Source of the DNA: CAIWAH01 sp043755815
GTDB lineage: Bacteria > Verrucomicrobiota > Verrucomicrobiia > Limisphaerales > UBA9464
NCBI GenBank assembly: GCA_043755815.1
Contig: JAYUSF010000360.1
Location: 1 to 31,521 of the forward strand
Length of the DNA stretch: 31,521 nt
Reading direction: 5' to 3'
Positions 14,572-21,269 of this stretch are shown here, one piece after another; the stretch's first letter is position 1; the number at the start of each line of letters is the position of its first letter. The notes beneath the pieces are model-generated. The model did no database searches. It was not told the DNA's origin and saw only the letters and a program-made list of their open reading frames with translations. The translations under genes and the position numbers were made by a program.

Positions 14572-16293
14572 GTGAAACGTCACGACCTCAACGTCTGGAC
14601 GGTCCTGTTCCTCGTGCTGCTCGTCGGGTTCTTCGGCGCGTTCCTGTTTTATCCCGTCAGCTTCATGCTGCGGCGCGGATTCGGGCTGGAGGGCGAGTTC
14701 ACGCTCAAATACTTCAGCCTGCTTTTTGCGAGCCCGCTCCAGCGCGAGGCGTTCTTCAACTCGGTGAGCATCGCCACGCTCACGGTGATTTTCACGACGC
14801 TGCTGGTGCTGCCGCTGGCGCACGGGCTCACGAAGTTCCAGTTCGCCGGCCGCTCGCTTCTCTCCTCACTGCTGCTCGTGCCCATGATCATGCCGCCATT
14901 CGTCGGCGCCATCGGGCTGAAGCAGCTCCTCGCGCGCTACGGCTCGCTGAACCTGTTCCTCATGGACGCTGGCGTGATGGACCCGGCGAAACCCGTGGAC
15001 TGGCTGGGCGCCGGCAGCTTCTGGGGCGTGGTCATCCTGCAGGTGCTGAACCTGTATCCGATCCTTTTCCTGAACGTGTCCGCCGCGATGGCCAATGTGG
15101 ACCCGACGCTGCGCGAGGCCGCGAGCAACCTCGGCTCGACCGGCTGGCAACTGTTCCGGCGCGTCACGCTGCCACTGATCACTCCGGGCTGGTTCGCGGG
15201 CGCCATCATTGTGTGGATCTGGGCGTTCACCGACCTGGGGACGCCGCTGATCGTCGGGTTCAGCCGCGTGGTGCCGGTGCAGATCTTTGACGCGGTGAAC
15301 GACCTGAACACCAATCCGCAGGGCTACTCGCTCGTCCTTGTCGTGCTGCTGCTGACGATGACGCTGTTTCTCGTCTCGAAGCGCGTGCTGGCCAGCAAGA
15401 GCTACGCGACCATCGCCCGCGGCCACACCGCCGGCGCGGAGGTTCACGCCAGCCGCGCCCAGACGATCCTGTTCTGGGCCGTCGGTGCCGCGCTCCTGCT
15501 CGTGGCGCTCACGCCGCACCTGACCGTAATCGTGAGTTCGCTGGCGGATCGCTGGTTCTTCACCGTGCTGCCGGAGTCGTGGACCACCGGTCACTTCGGC
15601 GAAGTGTTCGGTCACGGCCTCACCGCGTCGTCCATCCGCAACAGCCTGTTCTACGCGAGCCTCAGCGCCACGGTGGACCTGATCCTCGGCGTGCTGATCG
15701 CGTGGCTGCTCACGCGGAAGAAGATTCCCTTCGCCGGCGTGCTAGACGCGCTGGCCATGCTGCCGCTGGCGCTGCCGGGACTCGTGCTGGCGTTTGGCTA
15801 CTTCGCGGGCTTCGACGTGAACGAGAGGGCGCATCCGTGGCTGGACGGCTTCCTCGATCCGCGCACGAACCCGACCTTCCTGCTCATCGTGAGCTACAGC
15901 GTGCGGCGGCTGCCCTACATCGTCCGCAGCGCCTACGCCGGCTTCCAGCAGACGAGCGTCACGTTGGAGGAAGCCAGCGCGAACCTCGGCGCGTCGCCCT
16001 TCAAGACGCTCCGCAAGATCACCCTGCCGCTCGTCGCCGCGAATCTCGTCGCCGGCTGCATCCTGACGTTCTCGTTCGCGATGCTGGAGGTTAGTGACTC
16101 GCTGATCCTGGCGCAGCGCGACAAATTCTTCCCCATCACGAAGCAGATCTGGCAGCTCATGGGCCGGATTGATCCGAGCGCGCCGTTTGTGGCGTGCGCC
16201 CTGGGCGTCGTGGGCATGGCCATCCTCGTCACCAGCCTGCTGCTGGCCGGCAAGCTGATGGGCAAGAAGATGGGGCAGTTGTTCCGGGCGTAG
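14572..16293 (+). CDS. Fused two-domain ABC transporter permease, Fe3+/AfuB-like
   Basis: About 573 residues from GTG 14572 (KRHDLNVWTVLFLVLLVGFF); the upstream ATG at 14488 gives a poor Pro-rich leader. Two BPD_transp_1 domains are fused, each ending in an EAA loop: REAASNLGSTGWQLFRRVTL and LEEASANLGASPFKTLRKIT. About twelve membrane segments are visible. This duplicated layout is typical of iron(III), thiamine or phosphonate-type import permeases (FbpB, ThiP, AfuB). The partner ATPase and binding protein are not in this window, so the substrate is not assigned. An inverted palindromic repeat starts 15 bp after the stop codon and could act as a terminator. Confidence 0.88.
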   Translation: MKRHDLNVWTVLFLVLLVGFFGAFLFYPVSFMLRRGFGLEGEFTLKYFSLLFASPLQREAFFNSVSIATLTVIFTTLLVLPLAHGLTKFQFAGRSLLSSLLLVPMIMPPFVGAIGLKQLLARYGSLNLFLMDAGVMDPAKPVDWLGAGSFWGVVILQVLNLYPILFLNVSAAMANVDPTLREAASNLGSTGWQLFRRVTLPLITPGWFAGAIIVWIWAFTDLGTPLIVGFSRVVPVQIFDAVNDLNTNPQGYSLVLVVLLLTMTLFLVSKRVLASKSYATIARGHTAGAEVHASRAQTILFWAVGAALLLVALTPHLTVIVSSLADRWFFTVLPESWTTGHFGEVFGHGLTASSIRNSLFYASLSATVDLILGVLIAWLLTRKKIPFAGVLDALAMLPLALPGLVLAFGYFAGFDVNERAHPWLDGFLDPRTNPTFLLIVSYSVRRLPYIVRSAYAGFQQTSVTLEEASANLGASPFKTLRKITLPLVAANLVAGCILTFSFAMLEVSDSLILAQRDKFFPITKQIWQLMGRIDPSAPFVACALGVVGMAILVTSLLLAGKLMGKKMGQLFRA

Positions 16294-16307
16294 GGGAATT
16301 GCCGCCC

Positions 16308-16381
16308 GTAGCCGTCGACGTAAGGAGGCGCATTCCCAGGCCGAGGAGCTCCGCCGTCCGCCTCGTCACCTCGGCGGCTAC
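16308..16381. repeat. GTAG-type palindromic doublet, family A, copy 2
   Basis: The left arm begins GTAGCCGTCGACGTAAGGAG (16308-16327, then GCG), and the mirrored right arm ends CACCTCGGCGGCTAC (16381). The arms match at 19 of 23 positions around a centre of about 28 bp. It begins 15 bp after the permease stop codon. Confidence 0.9.
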
Positions 16382-16527
16382 GATAGGGACGGACCGGTCA
16401 GTTGCGTTCCGGCTTTGGAACTTGGGCCAGGCTGCGGCGGAACGGAGGATGGGGCAAGACCGGGACCATCAATTTCGGCTGCGTCTGGAGTGTGGCATTT
16501 CGACCGTGCCGGGTTTATGTCTCCAAC

Positions 16528-17580
16528 GTGAAACGGACTCGAGCCAGCCTTGGTTTGGCATTCATGTTTGCCTGCGCGGCCTTGGCTGACATCACGGTCA
16601 TCTTTCAGAACAACGTCTTCACGCCTTCAAGGTTGGTTACCTTTGGTTCCGGCAACCTCGCAGGCACTGGCGTCCGCAACGGAGTTTCCGGCGATGCCAG
16701 CTATGTGGCCCAGCTCATTCGGTTGATTGATGGAGGCGAAATCCCGATTGGCGGGCTCGCCAATTTCCGGGCAGCGACCACGACTCAGCCTGGCACTTGG
16801 TCAGGCGCCAATCGGACCATCACCGGCGTCAACCCTGGCGAGACTGTTATGCTCAAGGTGAAAGTGTGGGACAAATCCGCCGCTACCTATGACCAAGCGC
16901 GTGACACGGGCTTGATGGTCGGCCAATCGGCCCCCTTCGCCTACTCTCAGCCGGTCGTTGTGGCTTTGCCGTCTGACACTTACATGTGGAATTTTCTGGG
17001 GTTCTCCATTTCGAACGATTGCTTCTATACTCCTGAGTGGGTCTTAACAACGCCGCACGGATCGCAGATTCCGGAATTCCCTGAGAATGGGCTGGGGACT
17101 GTTCCTGAGGCTGAAAGCTTTAGGTCGCCCTGGCCCGGGGCCGTCCCGCGGGAAGATTGGTATGGCATGTTGCGGCAGTTGGTTCCGCCGCTGGCGGCGA
17201 CTTGGGGCGGCGCGCTGGTCGAAACCAACGGGGGGCTTTTTTACCGGCACGCGCCGAACAGCTACGGATATGTCGGCTTTTCATTCTCCCGTGACCATTG
17301 CGGCCGCTTGTGGCCCTTCACGTATCTGGGTTTTACCGTGCTGCCTTCACCTCGACGTCCATATTTGGCTGTGGTGAACGACACGCCGCCGAACTCTAGG
17401 AAGCTGGTCCTCCGCGGCCTTGCGCCGAAACGCTACCGAGTCGAGCAGTCCGAGAACCTGTCCGCCTGGGAACCAGTCGGCGAATTCACCGCCAACTTCA
17501 GCGAGGTGCCGGTGCAGGATCTCTCGCCGCTGTCCGCCACCGCCCGTTTCTTCCGCGCGGTCGATGTTTCGCCGCAGTAG
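16528..17580 (+). CDS. Exported protein of unknown function
   Basis: About 350 residues from GTG 16528, which opens a signal peptide (KRTRASLGLAFMFACAALA, cleavage near ADITVIFQNN); the ATG at 16402 gives a leader that makes no sense as a signal. The start of the mature part (VRNGVSGDASYVAQLIRLID, GGLANFRAATTTQPGTWSGA) resembles exported Verrucomicrobiota proteins that often carry a PEP-CTERM sorting tail, but no such tail is present. The last 70 residues (KRYRVEQSENLSAWEPVGEF, then TARFFRAVDVSPQ) match the small beta-domain that closes many exported proteins of this group. GC content at third positions is lower than in the neighbours, which may point to a recently gained or fast-changing gene. 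Confidence 0.72.
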   Translation: MKRTRASLGLAFMFACAALADITVIFQNNVFTPSRLVTFGSGNLAGTGVRNGVSGDASYVAQLIRLIDGGEIPIGGLANFRAATTTQPGTWSGANRTITGVNPGETVMLKVKVWDKSAATYDQARDTGLMVGQSAPFAYSQPVVVALPSDTYMWNFLGFSISNDCFYTPEWVLTTPHGSQIPEFPENGLGTVPEAESFRSPWPGAVPREDWYGMLRQLVPPLAATWGGALVETNGGLFYRHAPNSYGYVGFSFSRDHCGRLWPFTYLGFTVLPSPRRPYLAVVNDTPPNSRKLVLRGLAPKRYRVEQSENLSAWEPVGEFTANFSEVPVQDLSPLSATARFFRAVDVSPQ

Positions 17581-17614
17581 GGATTGCGCCGGTGTCCCTC
17601 GGCACGGTTGCCGG

Positions 17615-17808
17615 CCCTCACCCCGACCCTCTCCCCCGAGGAGAGGGAGATCGCCTGTGAACACGGGATGACTCCACAAACCTGACTGACGAGGACTGCG
17701 TGGGGCTCTGCTGGATCAAAGCCGCGCTGAATAGAAGGGCTGCGGGCGAGAAGGCATCAGGCGGCAAGATCTTCTCCCTCTCCTCGGGGGAGAGGGCCGG
17801 GGTGAGGG
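17615..17808. repeat. Inverted doublet of the CCCTCACCCCGGCCCTCTCCC-type repeat, second copy
   Basis: The left arm 17615-17654 reads CCCTCACCCCGACCCTCTCC followed by CCCGAGGAGAGGGAGATC. The right arm 17768-17808 is its mirror, with two or three differences. The two arms enclose about 113 bp. It sits between two convergent genes (stops at 17580 and 17858), so it could form the terminator for both. Same family as 1077-1194. Confidence 0.88.
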
Positions 17809-17857
17809 CGGGCGGGTTCCATTCTCTTTGTTGTCGGTGAGATTCCGGCGCAGTTGC

Positions 17858-18295
17858 CTACCGTCGCCGGACTTTCCGCGTATCGCCCACAAACGCCTTC
17901 ACAACGTGTCGCACCTCGCGCACTTCGCCGTCGGCGAGCAGGACTTCCACCACGTCGAAGCGCCATTTCACGCGCGGGTCGCGCAGTTGGCGCCGGTAAT
18001 CCTCGGCGGTCAGGGACAGCGCCCGGCGTTTGCGGGCGTCCACGGCGGCGGCGGGGCGAACCCAGTCCTCGGACGAGCGCGTCTTCACCTCCACGAACGC
18101 CAGGCAGTCGCCGTCGCGGAACACAAGGTCGAGTTCGCCGTGCGCGGAACGGTAGTTGGCGGCGAGAAACTTCAGGCCGGCCCGCTCCAATTCGCGGCGG
18201 GCGGCGGCTTCGCCCAGTTGGCCGCGGCGCAGGTGCTCGGGTAGGTCGGCGCTTTCGGGTCGCGCGAACGGCCAGAGTTTCGCCAGCCAGTTCAT
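17858..18295 (-). CDS. yraN: YraN/UPF0102-family protein
   Basis: About 145 residues from ATG 18295 (MNWLAKLWPFARPESADLPE). The frame is open to 18457, but the extra 54 residues are largely encoded by a palindromic repeat and are not conserved-looking. The UPF0102 core is clear: GQLGEAAARRELERAGLKFL, HGELDLVFRDGDCLAFVEVK (the E-x-K of a restriction-endonuclease-like fold) and TRSSEDWVRPAAAVDARKRR. Members are nuclease-like proteins of uncertain role and often sit next to rnhB, as here. The rnhB gene lies upstream in the same direction with the repeat 18302-18369 between the two. Confidence 0.9.
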   Translation of the reverse strand: MNWLAKLWPFARPESADLPEHLRRGQLGEAAARRELERAGLKFLAANYRSAHGELDLVFRDGDCLAFVEVKTRSSEDWVRPAAAVDARKRRALSLTAEDYRRQLRDPRVKWRFDVVEVLLADGEVREVRHVVKAFVGDTRKVRRR

Positions 18296-18301
18296 GTCAA
18301 C

Positions 18302-18369
18302 GTAGGGCAGGCTGCCAGCCTGCCCGAAAGTCGGGCCGAACAAACGGGCAGGCTGGCAGCCTGCCCTAC
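18302..18369. repeat. GTAG-type palindromic doublet, family C
   Basis: The left arm starts GTAGGGCAGGCTGCCAGCCT (18302) and is 25 bp long; the right arm 18345-18369 is its perfect mirror, ending CCCTAC. Each arm is itself a hairpin of GGCAGGCT and its complement. The element lies between rnhB (stop 18387) and yraN (start 18295), so the yraN leader would be folded into a strong stem directly before the ATG. Confidence 0.95.
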
Positions 18370-18386
18370 TATGGCGTGCGAGTTCA

Positions 18387-19043
18387 TCAGGGGAACAGCT
18401 CCGGCTCCGGTTGCCGCAGCGGTGCGAAGCTCCGCCGGTGGATGGGGCAGGGGCCATGTTTCGCCAGCGCGGCGAGATGGTCCGGGGTGGGGTAGCCCTT
18501 GTTCTGCGCGAAGCCGTATTCCGGCCAGAGCTCGTCGGCCTTCACCATGAGCCGGTCGCGCGCGACCTTGGCCAGCACGCTGGCGGCGGCGATGGAGTAA
18601 CTGCGCGCGTCGCCCTTCACGAGCGGGGTCTGCGGCACGATGAGTGACTTCACCCGGGTGCCGTCGACGAGGGCGTGTTGCGGCCGCGGCTTCAGCCGGC
18701 GCAACACCTCGTTCATGGTCTGGTGGGTGGCCTGCAGGATGTTCAGGGCGTCGATCACCCCGGCGTCCGTCAGCGCGATGGCGAATTCGATTTCACCGTG
18801 GCCGGTAATGAGCGCGTAGAACTCCTCGCGGCGGCCGGCGGAAAGCTGTTTGGAATCGTTCAGTCCGACGAACTCCGCCGGCACGCCTTGCTCCACCCAA
18901 ACCCGCGGCAGGATCACCGCGGCGGCGGCGACCGGGCCGGCGAGCGGTCCACGCCCGGCTTCGTCCACGCCGGCCACACGCGTCACCCCGGTCGCGAACG
19001 TTTCGCGTTCGTGGAGGAAGCGGTCGGAGCAAGGTGCTGGCAC
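18387..19043 (-). CDS. rnhB: Ribonuclease HII
   Basis: About 218 residues from GTG 19043 (VPAPCSDRFLHERETFATGV), close to the usual length; the open frame extends to 19175 but that part is not conserved-looking. Family motifs: VAGVDEAGRGPLAGPVAAAA with the two acidic residues, LNDSKQLSAGRREEFY, the third acid in ALVDGTRV, and SYSIAAASVLAKVARDRLM with the fourth acid. It removes RNA from RNA/DNA hybrids, including single ribonucleotides, in the cytoplasm. It faces the creatininase-like gene across a gap of about 190 bp, so a divergent promoter region is expected there, and is followed by yraN. Confidence 0.93.
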   Translation of the reverse strand: MPAPCSDRFLHERETFATGVTRVAGVDEAGRGPLAGPVAAAAVILPRVWVEQGVPAEFVGLNDSKQLSAGRREEFYALITGHGEIEFAIALTDAGVIDALNILQATHQTMNEVLRRLKPRPQHALVDGTRVKSLIVPQTPLVKGDARSYSIAAASVLAKVARDRLMVKADELWPEYGFAQNKGYPTPDHLAALAKHGPCPIHRRSFAPLRQPEPELFP

Positions 19044-19229
19044 GCCGCGGATGTAAGCGTGGCGCGCCGCTTCCGCAAAGCGGCAAACTGGCGGGCTCCG
19101 TTGGCCGGTCCGGCCCTCCGTGACGGTCATTTCGGGGAACGGCGTCGAACCGGCATCTTTCTTCCGCCGACGCACGAAGCCCGCTTGTGGTGTCGCGGCG
19201 CGCTGTGGCAGCGTTTCGGGAAATCCCGC

Positions 19230-19988
19230 ATGCAGCTCGCCGATCTCTCCTCACCAGCCCTGGCCCGGCTCAGCCGTGACACCCCGATCGTGTTCCCCGT
19301 GGCGGCGCTGGAGCAGCACGGACAGCACCTGCCGCTGTTCACCGACAGCCTGCTGTGCGGCGAGATCATCCGCCGGGCGGACGCGGCGCTGGGCGACCGC
19401 GTGGTGTTCGCGCCGCTACTCTGGCTCGGCAACTCCGACCATCACCTCGACTTCGCCGGCACGCTCTCCGCGCCGCCGCGCACCTACCTCGACGTGCTGG
19501 GCGGCCTGCTGGAGAACTTCCTGATGCACGGCTTCCGGCGGCTCGTGTTCATCAACGGCCACGGCGGCAACGACGTGCCGGGCAAGCAGACGGTCTTCGA
19601 GGTCCGCCAACGCCACCGGCAGCGCGACGACCTGCTGCTGCTGTTCGCCACCTACTGGAGCCTCGGCGCGAAGCCGTGGGAAACCGAGCCGTCGCTCGTG
19701 CAGCGCGAGATGGGCCACGCCTGCGAATGGGAAACCTCGATGATCCTGCGCCTCGCGCCGCACCTCGTGGGCGACTTCGCGAAGCTGGCCACCGTCGAGC
19801 AGGGCAACGCCTTCCTGCCCGCCACGCGCGGCTGGATCACCCGCGAACGCACCGGGCCGGGCCAAATCGGTTCGCCGCAGCTCGCCTCGGCGGAGAAGGG
19901 CGAGGCGCTCTTCCGCGTCTTCAGCGACGACGTGGTGCGGATGCTCGAACGCGTCCTCCGCTGGGACGGTCGGTCGTGGGAAGGTTGA
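19230..19988 (+). CDS. Creatininase-family amidohydrolase
   Basis: About 252 residues from ATG 19230 (MQLADLSSPALARLSRDTPI). The frame is open further upstream, but that part is antisense to the rnhB start. Motifs: VFPVAALEQHGQHLPLFTDS with the metal-binding Glu and His and the following Asp, VFINGHGGNDVPGKQ, and the HACEWETSMI region. These are the creatininase/FAPy-deformylase family metal ligands. Members hydrolyse cyclic amides or formamide groups; the substrate here is unknown. The MFS carrier gene starts 12 bp after its stop and the Tat-exported protein gene follows with an ATGA overlap, so the three form one operon, which suggests uptake and breakdown of a small organic compound. Confidence 0.88.
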   Translation: MQLADLSSPALARLSRDTPIVFPVAALEQHGQHLPLFTDSLLCGEIIRRADAALGDRVVFAPLLWLGNSDHHLDFAGTLSAPPRTYLDVLGGLLENFLMHGFRRLVFINGHGGNDVPGKQTVFEVRQRHRQRDDLLLLFATYWSLGAKPWETEPSLVQREMGHACEWETSMILRLAPHLVGDFAKLATVEQGNAFLPATRGWITRERTGPGQIGSPQLASAEKGEALFRVFSDDVVRMLERVLRWDGRSWEG

Positions 19989-20000
19989 CCCAAGCCGCAC

Positions 20001-21269
20001 ATGACCATCCCCGCTGCCCGAACCGCCCGATGGAAATGGCTCGTATGCGGGCTGCTGCTGTTCGCCTCGACGATCAACTACATGGACCGCGTCACGCTCT
20101 CGACCGTGGCGACGCGGATCACGGCGCAGTTCGGCCTGTCGCAGGAGCAATACGGGAACATCGAGTTCGGCTTCGGCTGGGCCTTCGCCGTGGGTTCGCT
20201 GGTCTTCGGGCTGACGGTGGACCGCCTGCCCGTGCGCTGGGTGTATCCGACGGCGCTGGCGCTGTGGTCGGCGATGGGCTTCCTGACGGCCTACGCCCGC
20301 AACTACGAGGAACTGCTCGCCTGCCGCATCCTGCTCGGGCTGTTTGAGGGCGGTCACTGGCCCTGCGCGATCAAGACGACCCGCGCGCTGCTGGCACCGG
20401 CCGAACGCTCGCTGGGTAACAGCGTGCTCCAGAGCGGCACCAGCATCGGGGCCATTGCCACGCCGCTGCTGATGCGCCTGTTGCTCACGCCGGAGGCGGA
20501 CAGTTGGCGCGGGGCGTTCCAGATCATCGGCGCGGTGGGGCTGATCTGGATCGGGGCGTGGTTTGCGTTGATCCGGCGGCAGGACTTGGGGACGGTTGCG
20601 GACGTTCCGGGTGTTCACGCGGACGAGGCCGTCCGCGCTCCGCAAAGCAGCTCGCTCTGGGAAGCCGTCTTCAGCCGGCGGATGTTGGTCGTGCTGATCG
20701 TCATCGCGCTGATCAACACCTGGTGGCAGTTGCTCCGGGCCTGGCTGCCCAAGGTGCTCCAGGAAGGCCGCGGTTACGCCGAGTCCGACATGCTGAGTTT
20801 CCTGCCGGTCTTCTACATCGCGACTGACGTGGGCGTGCTGGGAGCGGGCGCCGCCACGGTTTGGCTGCATCGGCGCGGCAGGAGCGTCCACGGCGCCCGG
20901 GTGGCGGCCTTCGCGGCGTGCGCGGCGCTGAGCGCCTTCGCGGTGGTGGCCGCCTTCTTGCCGAAGGGTCCGGCCTTGCTGGGCGTGCTGCTGCTGGCGG
21001 GCGCGGGCGCGTTGGGCGTGTTCCCGATTTATCACGCGCTGACGCAGGACTTCACCGCCAAGCACCAGGGCACGATCAGCGGCCTCGGCGGCGTGGCGGC
21101 GTGGGCGCTTTCGCCGGCGCAGAAGCTTTACGGCCGGCTGGTAGACCAGACCGGCTCGTTTGATCTCGGCTTCGCGGTGGCGGGCTGTTTCCCGCTGCTG
21201 GCGCTGGCCGTGCTCTGGCTGCTGTGGAAACCCGTCCCGGAACCTCAACCCAATCACACCCATCCATGA
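20001..21269 (+). CDS. MFS transporter, anion:cation symporter (ACS/hexuronate) type
   Basis: A 422-residue carrier with twelve predicted helices. The first ends in the family signature STINYMDRVTLSTVATRIT; helix 4-5 has CRILLGLFEGGHWPCAIKTT. It resembles carriers for hexuronates, glucarate and similar organic acids, so the substrate is likely a carboxylate. The central cytoplasmic loop (about 196-222) holds residues 203-215 (PGVHADEAVRAPQ region), encoded by a palindromic repeat also seen at 13463-13499; the frame is not broken. It overlaps the next gene by four bases (ATGA, 21266-21269) and follows the creatininase-like gene by 12 bp. Confidence 0.88.
   Translation: MTIPAARTARWKWLVCGLLLFASTINYMDRVTLSTVATRITAQFGLSQEQYGNIEFGFGWAFAVGSLVFGLTVDRLPVRWVYPTALALWSAMGFLTAYARNYEELLACRILLGLFEGGHWPCAIKTTRALLAPAERSLGNSVLQSGTSIGAIATPLLMRLLLTPEADSWRGAFQIIGAVGLIWIGAWFALIRRQDLGTVADVPGVHADEAVRAPQSSSLWEAVFSRRMLVVLIVIALINTWWQLLRAWLPKVLQEGRGYAESDMLSFLPVFYIATDVGVLGAGAATVWLHRRGRSVHGARVAAFAACAALSAFAVVAAFLPKGPALLGVLLLAGAGALGVFPIYHALTQDFTAKHQGTISGLGGVAAWALSPAQKLYGRLVDQTGSFDLGFAVAGCFPLLALAVLWLLWKPVPEPQPNHTHP
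20607..20643. repeat. Short palindromic repeat, family D, inside the MFS gene
   Basis: A 37-bp segment with the hairpin GCGGACG-AGGC-CGTCCGC that aligns with 13463-13499. It lies in the loop between the two halves of the carrier, where extra residues would be tolerated. Confidence 0.75.

Noticed and set aside
19416..21263. 615-residue minus-strand open frame
   Set aside because: It lies antisense to the creatininase-like and MFS genes, both with clear family motifs; its product is His/Arg/Gln-rich with no recognisable domain.
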